Source: Pachypanchax playfairii
Taxonomy: Eukaryota; Chordata; Actinopteri; Cyprinodontiformes; Aplocheilidae
Assembly (NCBI GenBank): GCA_006937955.1
Contig: SSNP01000095.1
Location: 45,555 to 109,554, forward strand
DNA: 64,000 nucleotides
Reading direction: 5' to 3'
Shown here: piece by piece, positions 21,610-33,725 of the stretch
Numbering within the stretch: position 1 is the stretch's first letter
Layout of the letters: each line of letters begins with the position of its first letter
Position numbers and translations under genes: made by a program
Notes under the pieces: model-generated
What the model saw: the letters and a program-made list of their open reading frames with translations, nothing else
What the model was told of the DNA's origin: nothing
Database searches by the model: none

Positions 21610-23150
21610 TGTCACGGGCTCAGTGATCTTTGTGACCCACATTGCAGAACTCAGACTCAGACAGCAGCTCAGGTGCAAAAGTGAAAGGTTTATTTACAAT
21701 GGGTTGATTATTTACAGTGCAGTGAATGTGCTCGGTGATCTGGTGCGCCAGGGAGAATCTCAGCACTGTAATGGAGAGGAGAGTTAGTTCTGGAGTCACT
21801 GTGACGGGTTGAGAGATCTTGCTTAGAGAGGAGATGACAGTCACTGTCATGGCCGTTTGTGTGATGTTCGAACCCTCTTACAAGCACAACCCCAGGACGA
21901 CAAAACAGTTTTAAAGTGTTTAATGACAGAAGGGAAAAAACAACAGCCAGGCACGAGGCTCCTGTGCAGCTGGTGGAGCAGGAACTGGGCCTCACTGGAG
22001 GAACCGACTGAATCTGGGTGCGGAGAACACAGGTTAGTGAACTGGTGGGTAGCAGGGATGAGCAAGCATGAGAAGAGAGAGAGAGAGCTTACGGTGATGG
22101 CGCTGATGCTGGTGGTTGTGAGGAGGAGTGGTTGGAGGCTGAGAGTAGCGGCTGTGGGTCCAGTAGGAGGTGTGCAGGTGCTGGAGGGTGAACAGATCAG
22201 CTCTGGGTCTGTGTGTGTCCAGCAGGTGCAGCTCCGGGGAGGATGAGAGACAGGCAGAGAGCAGGTCCGGGAAAACCAAGCTTGGTATGAGAACCGTGGA
22301 ATCGGACTGCTCCCCAGGATAGGAGGTACGGATCTGCGGGAAGGCGTCAGGTCCGGGTGAAGCTCCTGGAAGGACGGGAAGAATAGACGAAGTGTTATAA
22401 AGCTCATCTATCGGGAAAAATCAGGTTAGTAAGTAGCCACTCTACCACAAGGAAGGAGAGAACTATCTGGCGCCTGTCTCGTGTTGATCCTCCCCTTAAA
22501 TCTCGACTCAGGTGATGAGGAGATGAGCCACACCTGCGCTCCAGAGCTGATCCACCTGTGAGAAGGTAATTAGATGCACCCACACACACAATCACACCCA
22601 CAGGCAGCTCAGCCACACAACACTCACGGGAGGAGGCAGGTGATCACACTTGAAGGGAGGGCAGGTCCAGTGCGGTGCTGTGCAGGGAGAGGGTGAGTCC
22701 AGGATGGAGGAGACCAGATGGTGTGAGGAAGCCGGAGGGAGACAGATCAGGCTTCAGGCGACCAGTCGCTGGACACAGAAGTGCTCTCACAAACTCCAGG
22801 AGCAGGGTGAACAATCCTGGAGAGAACAGGTTTAGTTGTACACAAAAATCCAACGAGAGTCTTCACTAGGAGCATAAAGGTTCTAAAGATGTTTCTCAAA
22901 ATCACAAACAGTTTCTCGGAATCACTAGGAAATAATTATCACTAGGACGGCACAAGGGAGCTACCATTTAGGTCAACAACCAGGCGCTGAATGAACGTCT
23001 GCATCTGGCTTAAGTAGCACCCTGCTCCTCATCAGCGCTGATCGCCGCCAGGTGTAGATAATCTGCCTCACACTCCAGCGTAGATCCTCCTGCAGACAGA
23101 TGACTCACCCCACACAGAAAACACAGCACACACAGACACTGAACCTGACA
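21610..23150 (-). repeat. Gypsy 1 5' LTR, interrupted
   Basis: Bounded by TGTCA...TGACA inverted termini. About 759 bp once the 778-bp nested solo LTR and its 5-bp duplication are discounted. Confidence 0.75.
21845..22622 (-). mobile_element. solo LTR of another Gypsy-type element
   Basis: It begins TGTCATGG and ends CACAACA. It is flanked by GTCAC (21840-21844) and CTCAC (22623-22627), a 5-bp target duplication with one change. The same site is empty in the 3' LTR copy at 18537-18545, which confirms the insertion and its boundaries. Confidence 0.8.
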
Positions 23151-23816
23151 CAGGCAGGATCAGTGCTGCTTGTTTTAAACAAAAACTGAGTTAGCATAGC
23201 TACATCCAGCTAGCTCTGAGCGAAGCCTCTCACAGACTGCTTTCCTTTCTCATTTACCAGCTGTTTGATAGCAGATAATCTGGCAGTATTTAAACGTGGT
23301 TTGGGGCGTTTCAAAAATTGCCCTTTGTGAAGTTATTTTCTCTGCGTTTATTGGCTAAATTAAGTTCTTCCGTCTGACGATGCAGATCTGCTATTGGCTA
23401 ATTCGATCTACAAGCCCGCCTCCTGAGGGGCCCCAGTGCTGAACTAGACATATGAGAAGTGAAGAAGCAGGAGGAAATCATACTTTACAAAGCAATTTCT
23501 GTCTTTCAAAAATCATTTATACAATCCTCTCAGTATATAAATAGAGTGTCTTTTTTACTCTAAATACATGTAGTTAAAAAAAAAGAAATATTTTTTATTT
23601 GTTGCCACATCATGTTTTTGATCCAACGTTTTACATAATTAAGACAAGCTTGTAATCTCTGCAGCTGGTTGGTCTCATCAGGCATCGACCTGTTGCTCGA
23701 GGAACATGAAGATTAAGGTAGTTAGAAGGAGTTGATTCATTAATACTAACATGATCCTCCTGCTACAGCCAGGTTTCCGTAAGACAAAATAGATCAATAT
23801 GATGATCAATTATCAG
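23151..23816. other. no gene seen; inverted CCAAT boxes
   Basis: ATTGGCTAA occurs twice, at about 23350 and 23394, which is two CCAAT boxes on the minus strand. That could be an old promoter. The segment 23640-23816 looks like generic repeat text. No coding exon is supportable. Confidence 0.3.
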
Positions 23817-24666
23817 TGGCAGGTTCTCAGCTGTTGGTGTGTGGTGTTTGTTTTTAGATTCACTAACCTCTGATTGCAGGGCGTGGCAGCAGGTGATCAG
23901 TGGCTCCAGGTGCGGATCGTTACCCAGCTCTCTGTGGCTGGGTACTTAAGCAGAGGAGGAACTGGAGACAGACGCCAGTTTGTTACAGCTTTGACTGTGG
24001 TAACGTGTGGCCTGCATTAGTATACAACTGAGTACAACTACTAGTGTTCTGAAACTTACCTGATCCTTTCCTTCCCGCTCTCCTAGTCCTCGTCCTGGTC
24101 CTGAGCGCCTCCATTGCGCTGGCCGTCTGCCGCGCTGTCCGGAGGGCTCTTGATTCAGTTGTGGTCTGGCACGACCGTCTCCTTGTCCCTGGTCCTGGTC
24201 TGTCTCTGTTCCCCTCTGGACCCTCCGCACCTGTCCTGGTCAGACACAACATCGCTGTCACCCCTGCCTCATCTGGACTCCTGGAAATAAGCTCTCACCT
24301 TGGATTACCTGTGCCATCATCACCCTCTGCTGGAAACACCACCACCACCACTGGATCCTCAGTCTCTCCTCCTCGCACTGCCTGTCTTCCCGCACTGTAA
24401 GTCTGTGAGCACACTCCCCACGCACCGCAACCTGAACCATCCTCATATCATCATCAACCTGTCACTAACCTGTCTCTCCTCCGCTGTCAGATCTCCTCCT
24501 TCGCCGTTCCAGTCCCGGATCTCCAGAGCTGTTATAATCCCTCTGCCTTGTTGTGATTCTTGCACTGTAAATATTAAACACTGTAATCCTGATTCCAAGT
24601 CTCCTGTGAGTGTGTCTGAAGTCTGGGTCTACATCAGAGTTCGCAAACTAACCTCAAAGCTTGACA
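23817..24666 (+). repeat. Gypsy 2 left LTR
   Basis: 850 bp, nearly identical to 29062-29676 over the shared part. It is followed directly by GAACAAACC and the gag start 17 bases further on. Confidence 0.85.
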
Positions 24667-24682
24667 GAACAAACCAAACCAA

Positions 24683-25583
24683 ATGAACTCTCAGACCCAG
24701 CTTCAGACCGCACTCGCCCAGGAGGGGGTCCTGCTGGGCAAACACGACCACTTCATGTCAGAGATCGCTGAGAAACAAGCAGCCATAACCACGGACATTC
24801 AGAGCCTCTGTCACCAGCTCAAAGATCTCGCTGCCCATGTTCCCAGCAGCTCGGTTCCCCCGTCTTCTGCGCACTGTGAGGTGTCCATCCCTACCCCGGC
24901 ACCTTTTGATGGAAACAGAAAAAACTGTAAGGGGTTCTTGATGCAATGTCGTATTGTTTTTAACCGAGCTCCTCTCTCCTTCAGATCCGACGCCAGCAAG
25001 ACCTCTTATGTGATCAGGTGGCTCCGGGATAAAGCGCTAAGGTGGGCTGAGGCATTTGTAGAGACTAACCCCATTGAACTGACCCCCTATACAGAGTTTT
25101 TTGAGGCATTTAAGCTCACGTTCTCCGAGGGAGGCACCCAGGAGGATGATATGTGAGCACTGCTCGCTCTCAGGCCTGGCGGGCTCCATGACGGAGTTCG
25201 CTGTGGAATTCAGAACGTTAGCTGCACGAACGGACTGGACGGATTCCACACTCCGGAGCGTGTTCCACAACGCACTTTCAGAGACTCTGCAGGATAACAT
25301 TGCTAGCCGCGATGAGCCAAAGACCCTGGACGGCTTGATCAACCTCGCTATCCGCCTGGACAACCGAGCCCGGGTGCGCCGCCGGGTCCGAACCTCTTCT
25401 TCTGCTCCAGAGGTAAGCCCCACACCAGTCACTAGGCGGCGCCAGCCGACCGAACGTTCTTCTTCGCCTGAACCCATGCAACTAGGGAGAACGCAGCTAA
25501 CCCCACAGGAGCGACAGCGTCGCCTAGCGACTGGGCTGTGTATGTACTGCGCTGCCTCAAACAGGTACGTCACTGCCCACTGA
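24683..25583 (+). pseudogene. Gypsy 2 gag, frame-shifted
   Basis: The first frame covers 24683-25156, starting MNSQTQLQTALAQ, with a coiled coil and the capsid text FLMQCRIVFNRAPLSF. A shift near 25140 moves the reading to the frame that holds MTEFAVEFRTLAARTDW and ends at 25583. The C-terminus keeps only the first Cys pair of the zinc knuckle (CMYCAAS); the His and last Cys are lost. Gag would form the particle and package the RNA. Confidence 0.8.
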
Positions 25584-25605
25584 AGTTAAATGATTAGGCC
25601 CGTCA

Positions 25606-28600
25606 GTGAGTGTGGGGGTCATGACGGGCCCAGATCCCAGTAAACTCCGCTTAACTCTTCCAGCGTCTGTACAGAAGCCTCATTCTGTCGCCACCCCTTG
25701 CTGTGTTTTTATTGATTCCGGATCAGAACAGAATCTCATGCATCCTTACCTGGCGAAAGAATGTGGACTCAAACTTAATAAATTAGATGTGCCTATGAAG
25801 GTTAATGCGCTCGACGGCAGTACAATGACCACCATTCAATACATCACTGAACCTGCATATCACACGGTGTCTGGCAATCACACGGAACAGTTATCTTTTC
25901 TCGTATTTCCCTCTGCAGAAGCTCCTGTCATCCTCGGATACCCCTGGCTTAACCTGCAGCTGAACTGGACGAATCACCAGATTTCCGCCTGGAGTGAGTT
26001 TTGCCACAACCATTGTTTACAGTCAGCACTTCCGGGTGGCGCCTCAGGTAAAGGGTCCGTGGAGACCCTGCCTGACCTCACCAACGTTCCTACCTGCTAT
26101 CACGACCTGGCTCAGGCATTCAACAAACAACATGCTCTCTCTCTCCCTCCGCATCGGCCCTACGATTACGCAATTGACCTGCTACCCGGAGCTCCGCTTC
26201 CTTCAGGCCGGCTCTTTAGCTTGGCACGCAGTGAAAGAGAAGCCATGGAGGAATACATTAATGACTCTCTTAGAGCCGTTATTATTCGCCCTTCCTCTTC
26301 TCCTCTCGGGGCTGGATTCTTCTTTGTAGAGAAGAAAGACAAGTCACTCCGTCCACGTATTGACTACAGGGGTTTGAATAACATTACAGTAAAAAACAAA
26401 TATTCACTGCCTCTGCTGTCATCTGCCCTGGAACCAGCTCAACAAGCCACCATTTTCACAAAATTAGATCTTCGCAACGCCTATCATCTCGTCAGAATCA
26501 GGGAGGGAGATGAGTGGAAAACTGCTTTTAAGACTCACATAGGACATTTCGAGTATCTGGTCATGCCTTTCGGCCTAACTAATGCCCCTGCAGTTTTTCA
26601 GCACCTTATTAACGATGTTTTGAGAGACTTCCTTCACAGATTTGTGTTCGTTTATTTGGATGACATTTTAATTTTCTCCTCTGACCCACAGTCCCATCAA
26701 CGTCATGTCCGACAGGTTCTCCAGCGGCTGCTGGAGAACCGATTATTCGTGAAGGCCGAGAAATGTGAATTTCACGCCCCCTCCGTCACCTTCTTGGGGT
26801 TCATCCTTGAGGGGGGACACATCCGGCCGGATCCCGCCAAGACCAAGGCGGTGGAAGAGTGGCCTACCCCCAGGACTCGTAAGGAGCTTTAGAGGTTCCT
26901 GGGTTTCGCCAACTTCTACCGACGTTTCATGAAAGGTTTCAGCACCATAGCAGCACCTCTCACTTCTCTAACCTCTACCAAACTGTTGTTTCAGTGGAGT
27001 CAGGCGGCCGACGCGGCCTTCAAGGAACTACAGCGGCGGTTCACCGAGGCCCCAGTCCTCGCTCACCCCGACTCCGCATCTCAGTTTATCGTGGAGGTGG
27101 ACGCCTCTGATGTCGGGGTGGGCGCGGTCCTGTCTCAACGCATGGGGTCTGATGGCAGACTTCATCTGTGCGCCTATTTCTCCAAGCGGTTCACCCCCAC
27201 CCAACAGAATTATAACATCGGTGACAGAGAGCTTCTCGCCATAAAGTTGGCCTTGGAGGAGTGGCGTCACTGGTTGGAGGGAACCGAACAGCCGGTGCTC
27301 ATATGGACTGATCATAAAAACCTTGAGTACATACAAGCTGCCAAGAGACTCAAGCCCCGTCAGTTCCGGTGGTCACTATTCTTCTCCAGATTCAACCTCA
27401 CCATATCATACAGGCCCGGGTCCAAGAAAACTAAACCCGATGCCCTTTCCCAGATCTACCAGCCAGACCATCCTTCTCCTGACCAACCTCCCATTCTGCC
27501 CTCCTCCTGCATTGTAGCCTCTGTCACCTAGGACGTGGAAAAGGCGGTTCGCACAGCACTCCAGCACGAGCCGGATTCTGGGTGTGGACCGCCAAACAGG
27601 ACCTACGTGCCCACTGTCATCAGACCCCAGGTCATCCGCTAGGGCCATACCTCCAGGTTTGCCTGTCACCCCGGTGTCAGCAGGACTGTTGAACTACTCC
27701 GGAGGTATTATTGGTGGCAGTCGCTGAACAAGGATGTCCAGGACTATGGGGCCGCCTGCACCCGGAACAAGTCCTCACACCAGCCACCTTCGGGTCTCGT
27801 GCACCCTCTCTCCATCCCCTCCCGACCTTGGTCCCATCTGTCACTGGATTTCATCACCGGTCTCCCCGCTTCTCAAGGCAAGTCAGTAATTCTCACAATC
27901 ATTGATAGATTCTCTAAAGCATGTCACCTCATCTCTCTGTCCAAGCTCCCATCTGCACAGGAAACCACCAGGCTCCTAACCCAGCACGTGTTCCGTATCC
28001 ATGGCATCCCTACTGAGATCCTGTCAGACAGGGGACCCCAGTTCATTTCCCGGGTCTGGAGGGAGTTCTGCACCGCCCTGGGAGCTCACCCCAAACTCAC
28101 CTCCGGATATCACCCACAGTCTAACGGTTAGTGCGAGCGTCTGAATCAGGAAGTTGAAAACCAGTTGCGGTGCGTGTGCTCACAGAACCCCACGTCCTGG
28201 TCCCGTCACCTTCCCTGGGTTGAGTATGCGCACAACACTCACGTCTCCTCTGCCACTGGTCTATCCCCTTTCGAAGTCTGTTATGGTTTTCAGCCCTCAC
28301 TGCTGCCCGAGTCTCACCCAGATCCAGTTATCACTTCAGTTCGTCGCCACATTCACAACCTCCGTAGGATCTGGCACAGTACTAAGCAAGCCCTTCAGAG
28401 AACGGCAGCCCAGAATAAGACTCGGGCATACCGCAAACGCCTTCCTGCTCCCACATACGCCCCTGGTCAGAAGGTCTGGTTATCATCACATGATTTCCCC
28501 TTCAAATCCACTTCCCGTAAGCTTGTGCCCCGGTTCCTCGGTCCCTACCCCATCGACACAGTCATCAGTCCCACCACAGTCCGCCTTAAGCTCCCCTCTC

Positions 28601-28860
28601 ACTTCCGTATCCATCCCGTGTTTCATGTCTCACAGATCAAACCTGTCCACACCAGTCCCCTCTGCACCGAAGAGCCTCCCCCTCCTGCACGCATCATCGA
28701 TGGTCACCCTGCTTAGACTGTGTGCCGGATCGTGGGAGTCCGCCCTCGGGGCCGTGGTCGTCAGTACCTCGTAGACTGGGAGGGGTACGGTCCTGAGGAA
28801 TGCTCTTGGGTCCCACGGTTCTTCATACTCGACCCATCCCTCATCACAGAGTTTGAACAG
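25606..28860 (+). pseudogene. Gypsy 2 pol (PR-RT-RH-IN-chromodomain), five TAG stops
   Basis: Domains in order: aspartic protease (FIDSGSEQNLM, about 25705-25740); reverse transcriptase with the YLDD active site at about 26655-26666; RNase H (VDASDVGVGAVL, about 27099-27135); integrase with LDFITGL and the downstream catalytic region; and a C-terminal chromodomain (QYLVDWEGYGPEECSWVP, about 28764-28817). In-frame TAG codons stand at 26890, 27529, 27640, 28129 and 28714, and the frame otherwise continues. There are no other stop types and no large deletions. Chromodomains steer integration to marked chromatin in this clade, by family knowledge. Confidence 0.85.
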
Positions 28861-29061
28861 TCCTCCGCCTCCACCTCCTCCATCCCTGGTCACTCCTCCT
28901 CCTCCACCTCCTCCATCCCTGAACGGTCCTCCTCCTCCCCCTCCTCCTCCATCCCGGCCCAGTCCACGTCCTGGCCTCTTAGTGTAGGGTTGCCTCTGCA
29001 GGTCTCCTCTGTTCGTGGGGTCGGACGCCAGGAGGCGTCCGTTAAGGGGGGGGGCGGGTAC

Positions 29062-29676
29062 TGTCAGGTTCTCAGCTGTTGGTGTGTGGTGTTTGTTTTT
29101 GGATTCACTAACCTCTGATTGCAGGGCGTGGCAGCAGGTGATCAATGGCTCCAGGTGCAGCTCATTACCCAGCTCTCTGTGGCTGGGTACTTAAGCAGAG
29201 GAGGAACTGGAGACAGACTCCAGTTTGTTACAGCTTTGACTGTGGTAACGTGTGGCCTGCATTAGTATACAACTGAGTACAACTACTAGTGTTCTGAAAC
29301 TTACCTGATCCTTTCCTTCCCGCTCTCCTAGTCCTCGTCCTGGTCCTGAGCGCCTCCATTGCGCTGGCCGTCTGCCGCGCCGTCCGGAGGGCTCTTGATT
29401 CCATCGTGGTCCAGCACGACCGTCTCCTTGTCCCTGGTCCTGGTCTGTCTCTGTTCCCCTCTGGACCCTCCGCACCTGTCCTGGTCAGACACAACATCGC
29501 TGTCACCCCTGCCTCATCTGGACTCCTGGAAATAAGCTCTCACCTTGGATTACCTGTACCATCATCACCCTCTGCTGGAAACACCACCACCACCACCGCT
29601 GGATCCTCAGTCTCTCCTCCTCGCACTGCCTGTCTTCCCGCACTGTAAGTCTGTGAGCACACTCCCCACGCACCGC
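29062..29676 (+). repeat. Gypsy 2 right LTR, truncated
   Basis: Starts TGTCAGG right after the polypurine tract and stops matching the left LTR after CACGCACCGC. The break adjoins two CCCTAA telomere-like units (29683-29696). Confidence 0.85.
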
Positions 29677-29699
29677 GCACAACCCTAACCCTAACCGTC

Positions 29700-30660
29700 T
29701 CTATAGGAAAGTGGGAGGGTAACGACAGATAAGCTGCAGAGAGGTGTGTAAGACTACAGCTCTGCTTCCTGGACTGGACCCTGTATTGTCACGGTTTTGG
29801 AAAAGTAATAAATTCAGCCATATTTCTAGAAAGGAGAGCTGCACCATCCAAAGTAGGATGGATGCCGTCTCTCCGAATCAGTCCAGGTTTTCCCCAAAAC
29901 GTCTGCCAATTATCGATAAAGCCCACGTTGTTATCGGGACACCACCTAGACAACCAGCGACGAAATGAAGAGATACAACTAAACATGTCATTGTTTCTCA
30001 GATTAGGGAGGGGACCAGAGAAGATTACGGAGTCTGACATTGTTTTTGAAAAGTTACACACCGAAGCAACATTAATCTTAGTGACCTCCGATTGGCGTAA
30101 CCGGGTGTCGTTACTGCCGATGTGAATAACAATCTTACTGTATTTACGCTTATCCTTAGCCAGCAGTTTCAGGTAGCCTTCTATGTCGCCAGCTCTGGCC
30201 CCGGAAGGCATTTTACTATGGTCGCTGGTGTCTCTAATGCCACGTTTCGGACTACGGAGCTGCCAATAACCAGAGTCTGTTTCTCAGCGGGTGTGTCGCT
30301 GAGTGGGGAAAAACGGTTTGAAACGTGGACGGGGCGATGGTGAACCGGGGGCTGCTTAGGACTATGCTTCCTTCAGACCGTCACCCAGCCGGCCTGGGCT
30401 CCCAGCTGCTCGGGATTTGCCGGAGGACGGCTAAGGGGAGCTAGTCTCAGTGGCTCCGTGCTCGCTAAAGGAACCTGATTAACTGCTGGAGTCTCAAAAG
30501 CATGGAGCCACGATTCCAAAACAGACAGCCTCGCCTCCAAAGCTACAAATAAACTACATTTGTTACACGTACCATTATCAGTAAAGGAGGCAGAGGAATA
30601 ACTAAACATCTGACACACAGAACAGGTCAAGGCAGGAGACGGTGAGATAGAAGCCATGCT
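29700..30660 (-). pseudogene. LINE ORF1 of a second family, broken
   Basis: Minus-strand ORF1 starts at 30657 with MASISPSPALTCSVCQMF and a Cys-rich motif ending CNKCSLF, then a coiled coil. A stop follows at the end of that block (30373), then an esterase-like region (LVIGSSVVRN, about 30256-30285) and a frame shift near 30205. A last open block ends at 29789 with VIHIGSNDTRLRQSEV and DGIHPTLDGAALLSRN. The SGNH-type Asn/Asp and Asp-x-x-His blocks are visible. The leader may extend to about 30900. No reverse transcriptase follows, so it is truncated. Confidence 0.65.
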
Positions 30661-30909
30661 AAGCTAAGCTGGGCTAGCTAACGAACAGTATTATAAAAAT
30701 AAAAGCTAAGAGAAGTTAAAACCAAAGATTTCCTTAAGACATGAGTGCAGAACAGCTAAGAGAGTAGTGCTTATGAACTACTAAGGCAAAAAATGACAGT
30801 AAATCAGTGGAAATCCGAAGAAATGCCAATAGAACAGACAAAACAGCAGCCAAACAGTGCAACCGAGACAAACATGAAGTGACACAATACGTCTTACCGC
30901 GAGATCCAC

Positions 30910-32094
30910 AGGAACAGTTCTGATAGGAAGGGTTTGTCAGGAAAGACGTCCTCCGGCATCTCAACTCCTGTGTGGGGAAATTGAGACACAGCTTTGCGAA
31001 TTTCTCAAATACACTCTTTGCCACAAAATGTGCATACTTGGCCATGCTTTTGTTTAATGAAAATCATAGGCATTTAGATCATCATCAGCTACTAAGGACC
31101 AACATAGTAGAAAGAAATAAAAGCAAACAAAATACAAAACATATTCTAAATGTAGGTTTTACAAGTAGCTAATAAGACTGCACAAATTGGCAAATTCTTG
31201 CATTAGAAGCAGCAGTTGTGAACTGAAGATCTAAAAGATGGTGTTCTTTGAATAATGTGTTACGTATGGCCAAACAATTAGAGGAGCATCACCTTCTCAT
31301 CTCCACCACAAGAGCTGCACGACCACCAGAAGTGATTGCCAAGAGACTTGATCCAAGGCAACAGGTTCTGATTTTCTTTCTTCCTCCCTGCTGCAGTTGC
31401 TTTCTTCTTTATGCCTATATAATGTATGAAGATAAACATAAAAAGGTAAATCCTGATAAATAATATTGACAAATGTCATAACATAACATGACAGCAAACT
31501 TCACTTTGTGAAGAGTGTTGAGTCGCTGTTTCTACTTTGTTTGTCGGACAAGCCTCCCGTCACCTCACTTTCTGATTGACTATACGCTGCATGATCAGAT
31601 CTCCTCACCACCTCTGTCAGGGCCTCCAGTTTATTCCCAAGACAGTCCACTACCCCTCGGAGGTGTGTCACTTCCGCACGGAGCCACTCCACTTCCGGTT
31701 TCACTAGAACACTGGTCGTGGTCTCGGTCATTCTTTTGTGTGCGTTAATATTATGATTTCCCCATATTCGTATATTTCTGCCAATATTTCCTGCACAATA
31801 TAACTTCCTCTTTTCATTGGAAACATGCTGTTCAGACATTTGAATATTCAAACTCTGTGAGGAGGAACCAAACAGATCTGTATTTGTTAGAAATCATCAA
31901 GTTACTGAGATCAGTTGTTATCTGAATATCAGGAAGAGACGTCACATTCAAGGACTGTAGGAAAATGTGGTAACAGGTACATCTTAACTGGATTTCTGTA
32001 TTAATCACTTGTTTCAATATTTTTCCTCTCAAAAATATATTTTTAATGTGTTTGAATCACATTTTTTGGTTAATCAGAATAAAAAAACTGATTT
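30910..32094. other. two unrecognised short ORFs, otherwise nothing
   Basis: A plus-strand frame at about 31266-31364, with the core MAKQLEEHHLLISTTRAARP, ends at CAACAGGTTC, which could be a donor. A minus-strand frame at 31501-31851 encodes a 116-residue peptide with a short coiled coil (VEWLRAEVTHLRGVV). Neither has a domain I recognise. They may be transposon scraps. Confidence 0.3.
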
Positions 32095-32095
32095 C

Positions 32096-33725
32096 AAATT
32101 AAATCAAATCAAACTTTATTTGTACAGCACTTTTCCTGCTATTTGCAACACAAAGTGCTTCACATAATAAAAACAATTAAAAACAGACAGACACAAAAAC
32201 AACAATTCAGACTCCAACTCCCTGCTACCCCTCATCCCCCACCACCATTAATGCTATCTAGATCTCTAAATTAAAAACTTAATAGATAAACAACTGAATA
32301 AATAATTAACTGAACAACTAGCTTGACAAAACTGTGAGGAAACCATGTATGTATGGGGTTCGTCCACAACCACGAGATGTTCCACCCAGCTCCCGGCTGA
32401 AACCACAGGAACCGGGCCAGGGCCCAAAGCACAGCCCCAGGGCTGCACAGAGGGAACCCGGCCCCCCAACACCGACATTCAACCGTGCAGACTGAGCAGA
32501 CCAAACCCCCTGTGCAGACGACCCCCATGAGGAAACACTGGATTAAAAATGGATGATAAAAACTTTACAAAGGATAAAAACAAGTAAAAAAACAAGTAGT
32601 GATTCATAAAACTAATTTATAATGATAAAACCAAACGGATCATTGAGAGAGAAATAAAAATACATTAATAAATAAGTAAAATAAAAATAGATAAATGAGT
32701 AGATGAGTAAATAAATAGTGAGTAAATAAATAAATGAGTAAATCTAAATAATTAAAGTTAAAAATTAAGATGATGAAATCACTTAAAAGCTAAATTAAAA
32801 AGAAATGTCTTGAGCCTCTTTTTAAAAACATAAACAGTCTCTGCAGCCCTAAAGTTCTCCGGCAGGCTGTTCCACAGGCGCGGACCATAATATTGGAACG
32901 AGGCCTCCCTGTAGGTTTTAGTCCTGACTCTAGGAACAACTAAAAGTCCAGTACCAGAGGACCTCAGGGTTCACGTGGGCTCATAATTTAAAAGCAGTTC
33001 AGATAAATAAAGAGGCCCAAGACCATTAAGACATTTATAAACAACTAAAAGAACCTTAAAATCAATCCTGAAACACACAGGGAGCCAATGCAGTGATTTT
33101 AAAACTGGTGTAATGTGTTCCCGCCCTCTGCTCCTCGTCAGAACACGAGCCGCTGAGAAGTTGTAAACGAGAAATAGATTTTTTGGGAAGACCATAGAGC
33201 AGAGCATTACAGTAGTTTATTCTACTGGAAATAAAAGAATGCATCAGCACCTCCGTGCTGGCAAGAGAGAGAAATGGGCGGACTCTGGCAATATTTTTTA
33301 GATGATAAAATCCTGTTTTTGCTATATTTTTAATTTGTAGAATAAAATTCAGCTCAGAGTCAAGAAGGACGCCAGGGTTTTTTAAGCACTGAGAAGGTTT
33401 AAATCTCTGAAGTTTTGGTAAAATGGTCTCTCTCTTGTTTTCAGAACCGATAATTAAAACCAGTTTTGCCCTGGTTGAGCTGTAAAAAGTTCTCTGCCAT
33501 CTAAGTTTTTTATATCAAAAATAGTTTAAAAGAACATTTACAGGCTCCAGGTCATCAGGAGACACGGCGATGTAAAGATGTGTGTCATCAGCATAACTAT
33601 GAAAACTAACACCATGTCTCCTGATGACATCCCCTAGCGGCAGCATGTACAGGTTAAAAAGAATAGGACCTAAAATCGAACCCTTGGGACCCCTACACCT
33701 GATTTCACGGATTCCAGAGGATTTA
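32096..33725 (-). pseudogene. 5'-truncated L2-like LINE (3' part of RT and tail)
   Basis: The minus strand keeps the end of reverse transcriptase: GSILGPILFNLYMLPLGD, the YADD box in FHSYADDTHLY (about 33568-33600), then the downstream text ending in REHITPVLKSLHWLPVCFRI. It ends in the 3' tail whose plus-strand start is AATCAAATCAAACTTTATT. Stops and frame shifts are frequent. The same 3' tail type recurs at 48604. Placement in L2/CR1 is by motif order. Confidence 0.75.

Larger units (their letters stand above)
18309..23150 (-). mobile_element. Ty3/Gypsy element 1, deleted and nested
   Basis: A minus-strand LTR retrotransposon. The 5' LTR is at 21610-23150 and a partial 3' LTR at 18309-18755, starting and ending TGTCA/TGACA. 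Imperfect 5-bp flanks CATGC and CAGGC may be the target duplication. Gag and part of Pol lie between. The rest of reverse transcriptase, RNase H and integrase are gone: the 3' LTR fragment joins directly to a half Tc1 element, which joins the reverse transcriptase region. One deletion spanning the LTR, integrase and the Tc1 left half explains this order. A solo LTR of another family sits inside the 5' LTR. Confidence 0.8.
23817..29676 (+). mobile_element. Ty3/Gypsy chromodomain element 2, inactivated
   Basis: A plus-strand LTR element. The left LTR is 23817-24666 (TGGCAGG...TTGACA). Gag starts at 24683, Pol runs to about 28860, and a G-rich polypurine tract (29045-29061) precedes the right LTR, which starts at 29062 and is cut off near 29676. 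The order protease, reverse transcriptase, RNase H, integrase, chromodomain is that of vertebrate chromoviruses. It is complete in layout but carries one gag frame shift and five in-frame TAG codons. It is next to Gypsy 1, which is in the opposite orientation. Confidence 0.9.

Noticed and set aside
23946..24261. Arg/Gly-rich minus-strand frames in both Gypsy 2 LTRs (also 29191-29506)
   Set aside because: They occur twice only because the LTR is duplicated; antisense, low complexity.
28630..29145. Minus-strand Gly/Asp/Arg-rich frame opposite Gypsy 2
   Set aside because: It is the complement of the Ser/Pro-rich pol tail and polypurine tract; low-complexity artefact.
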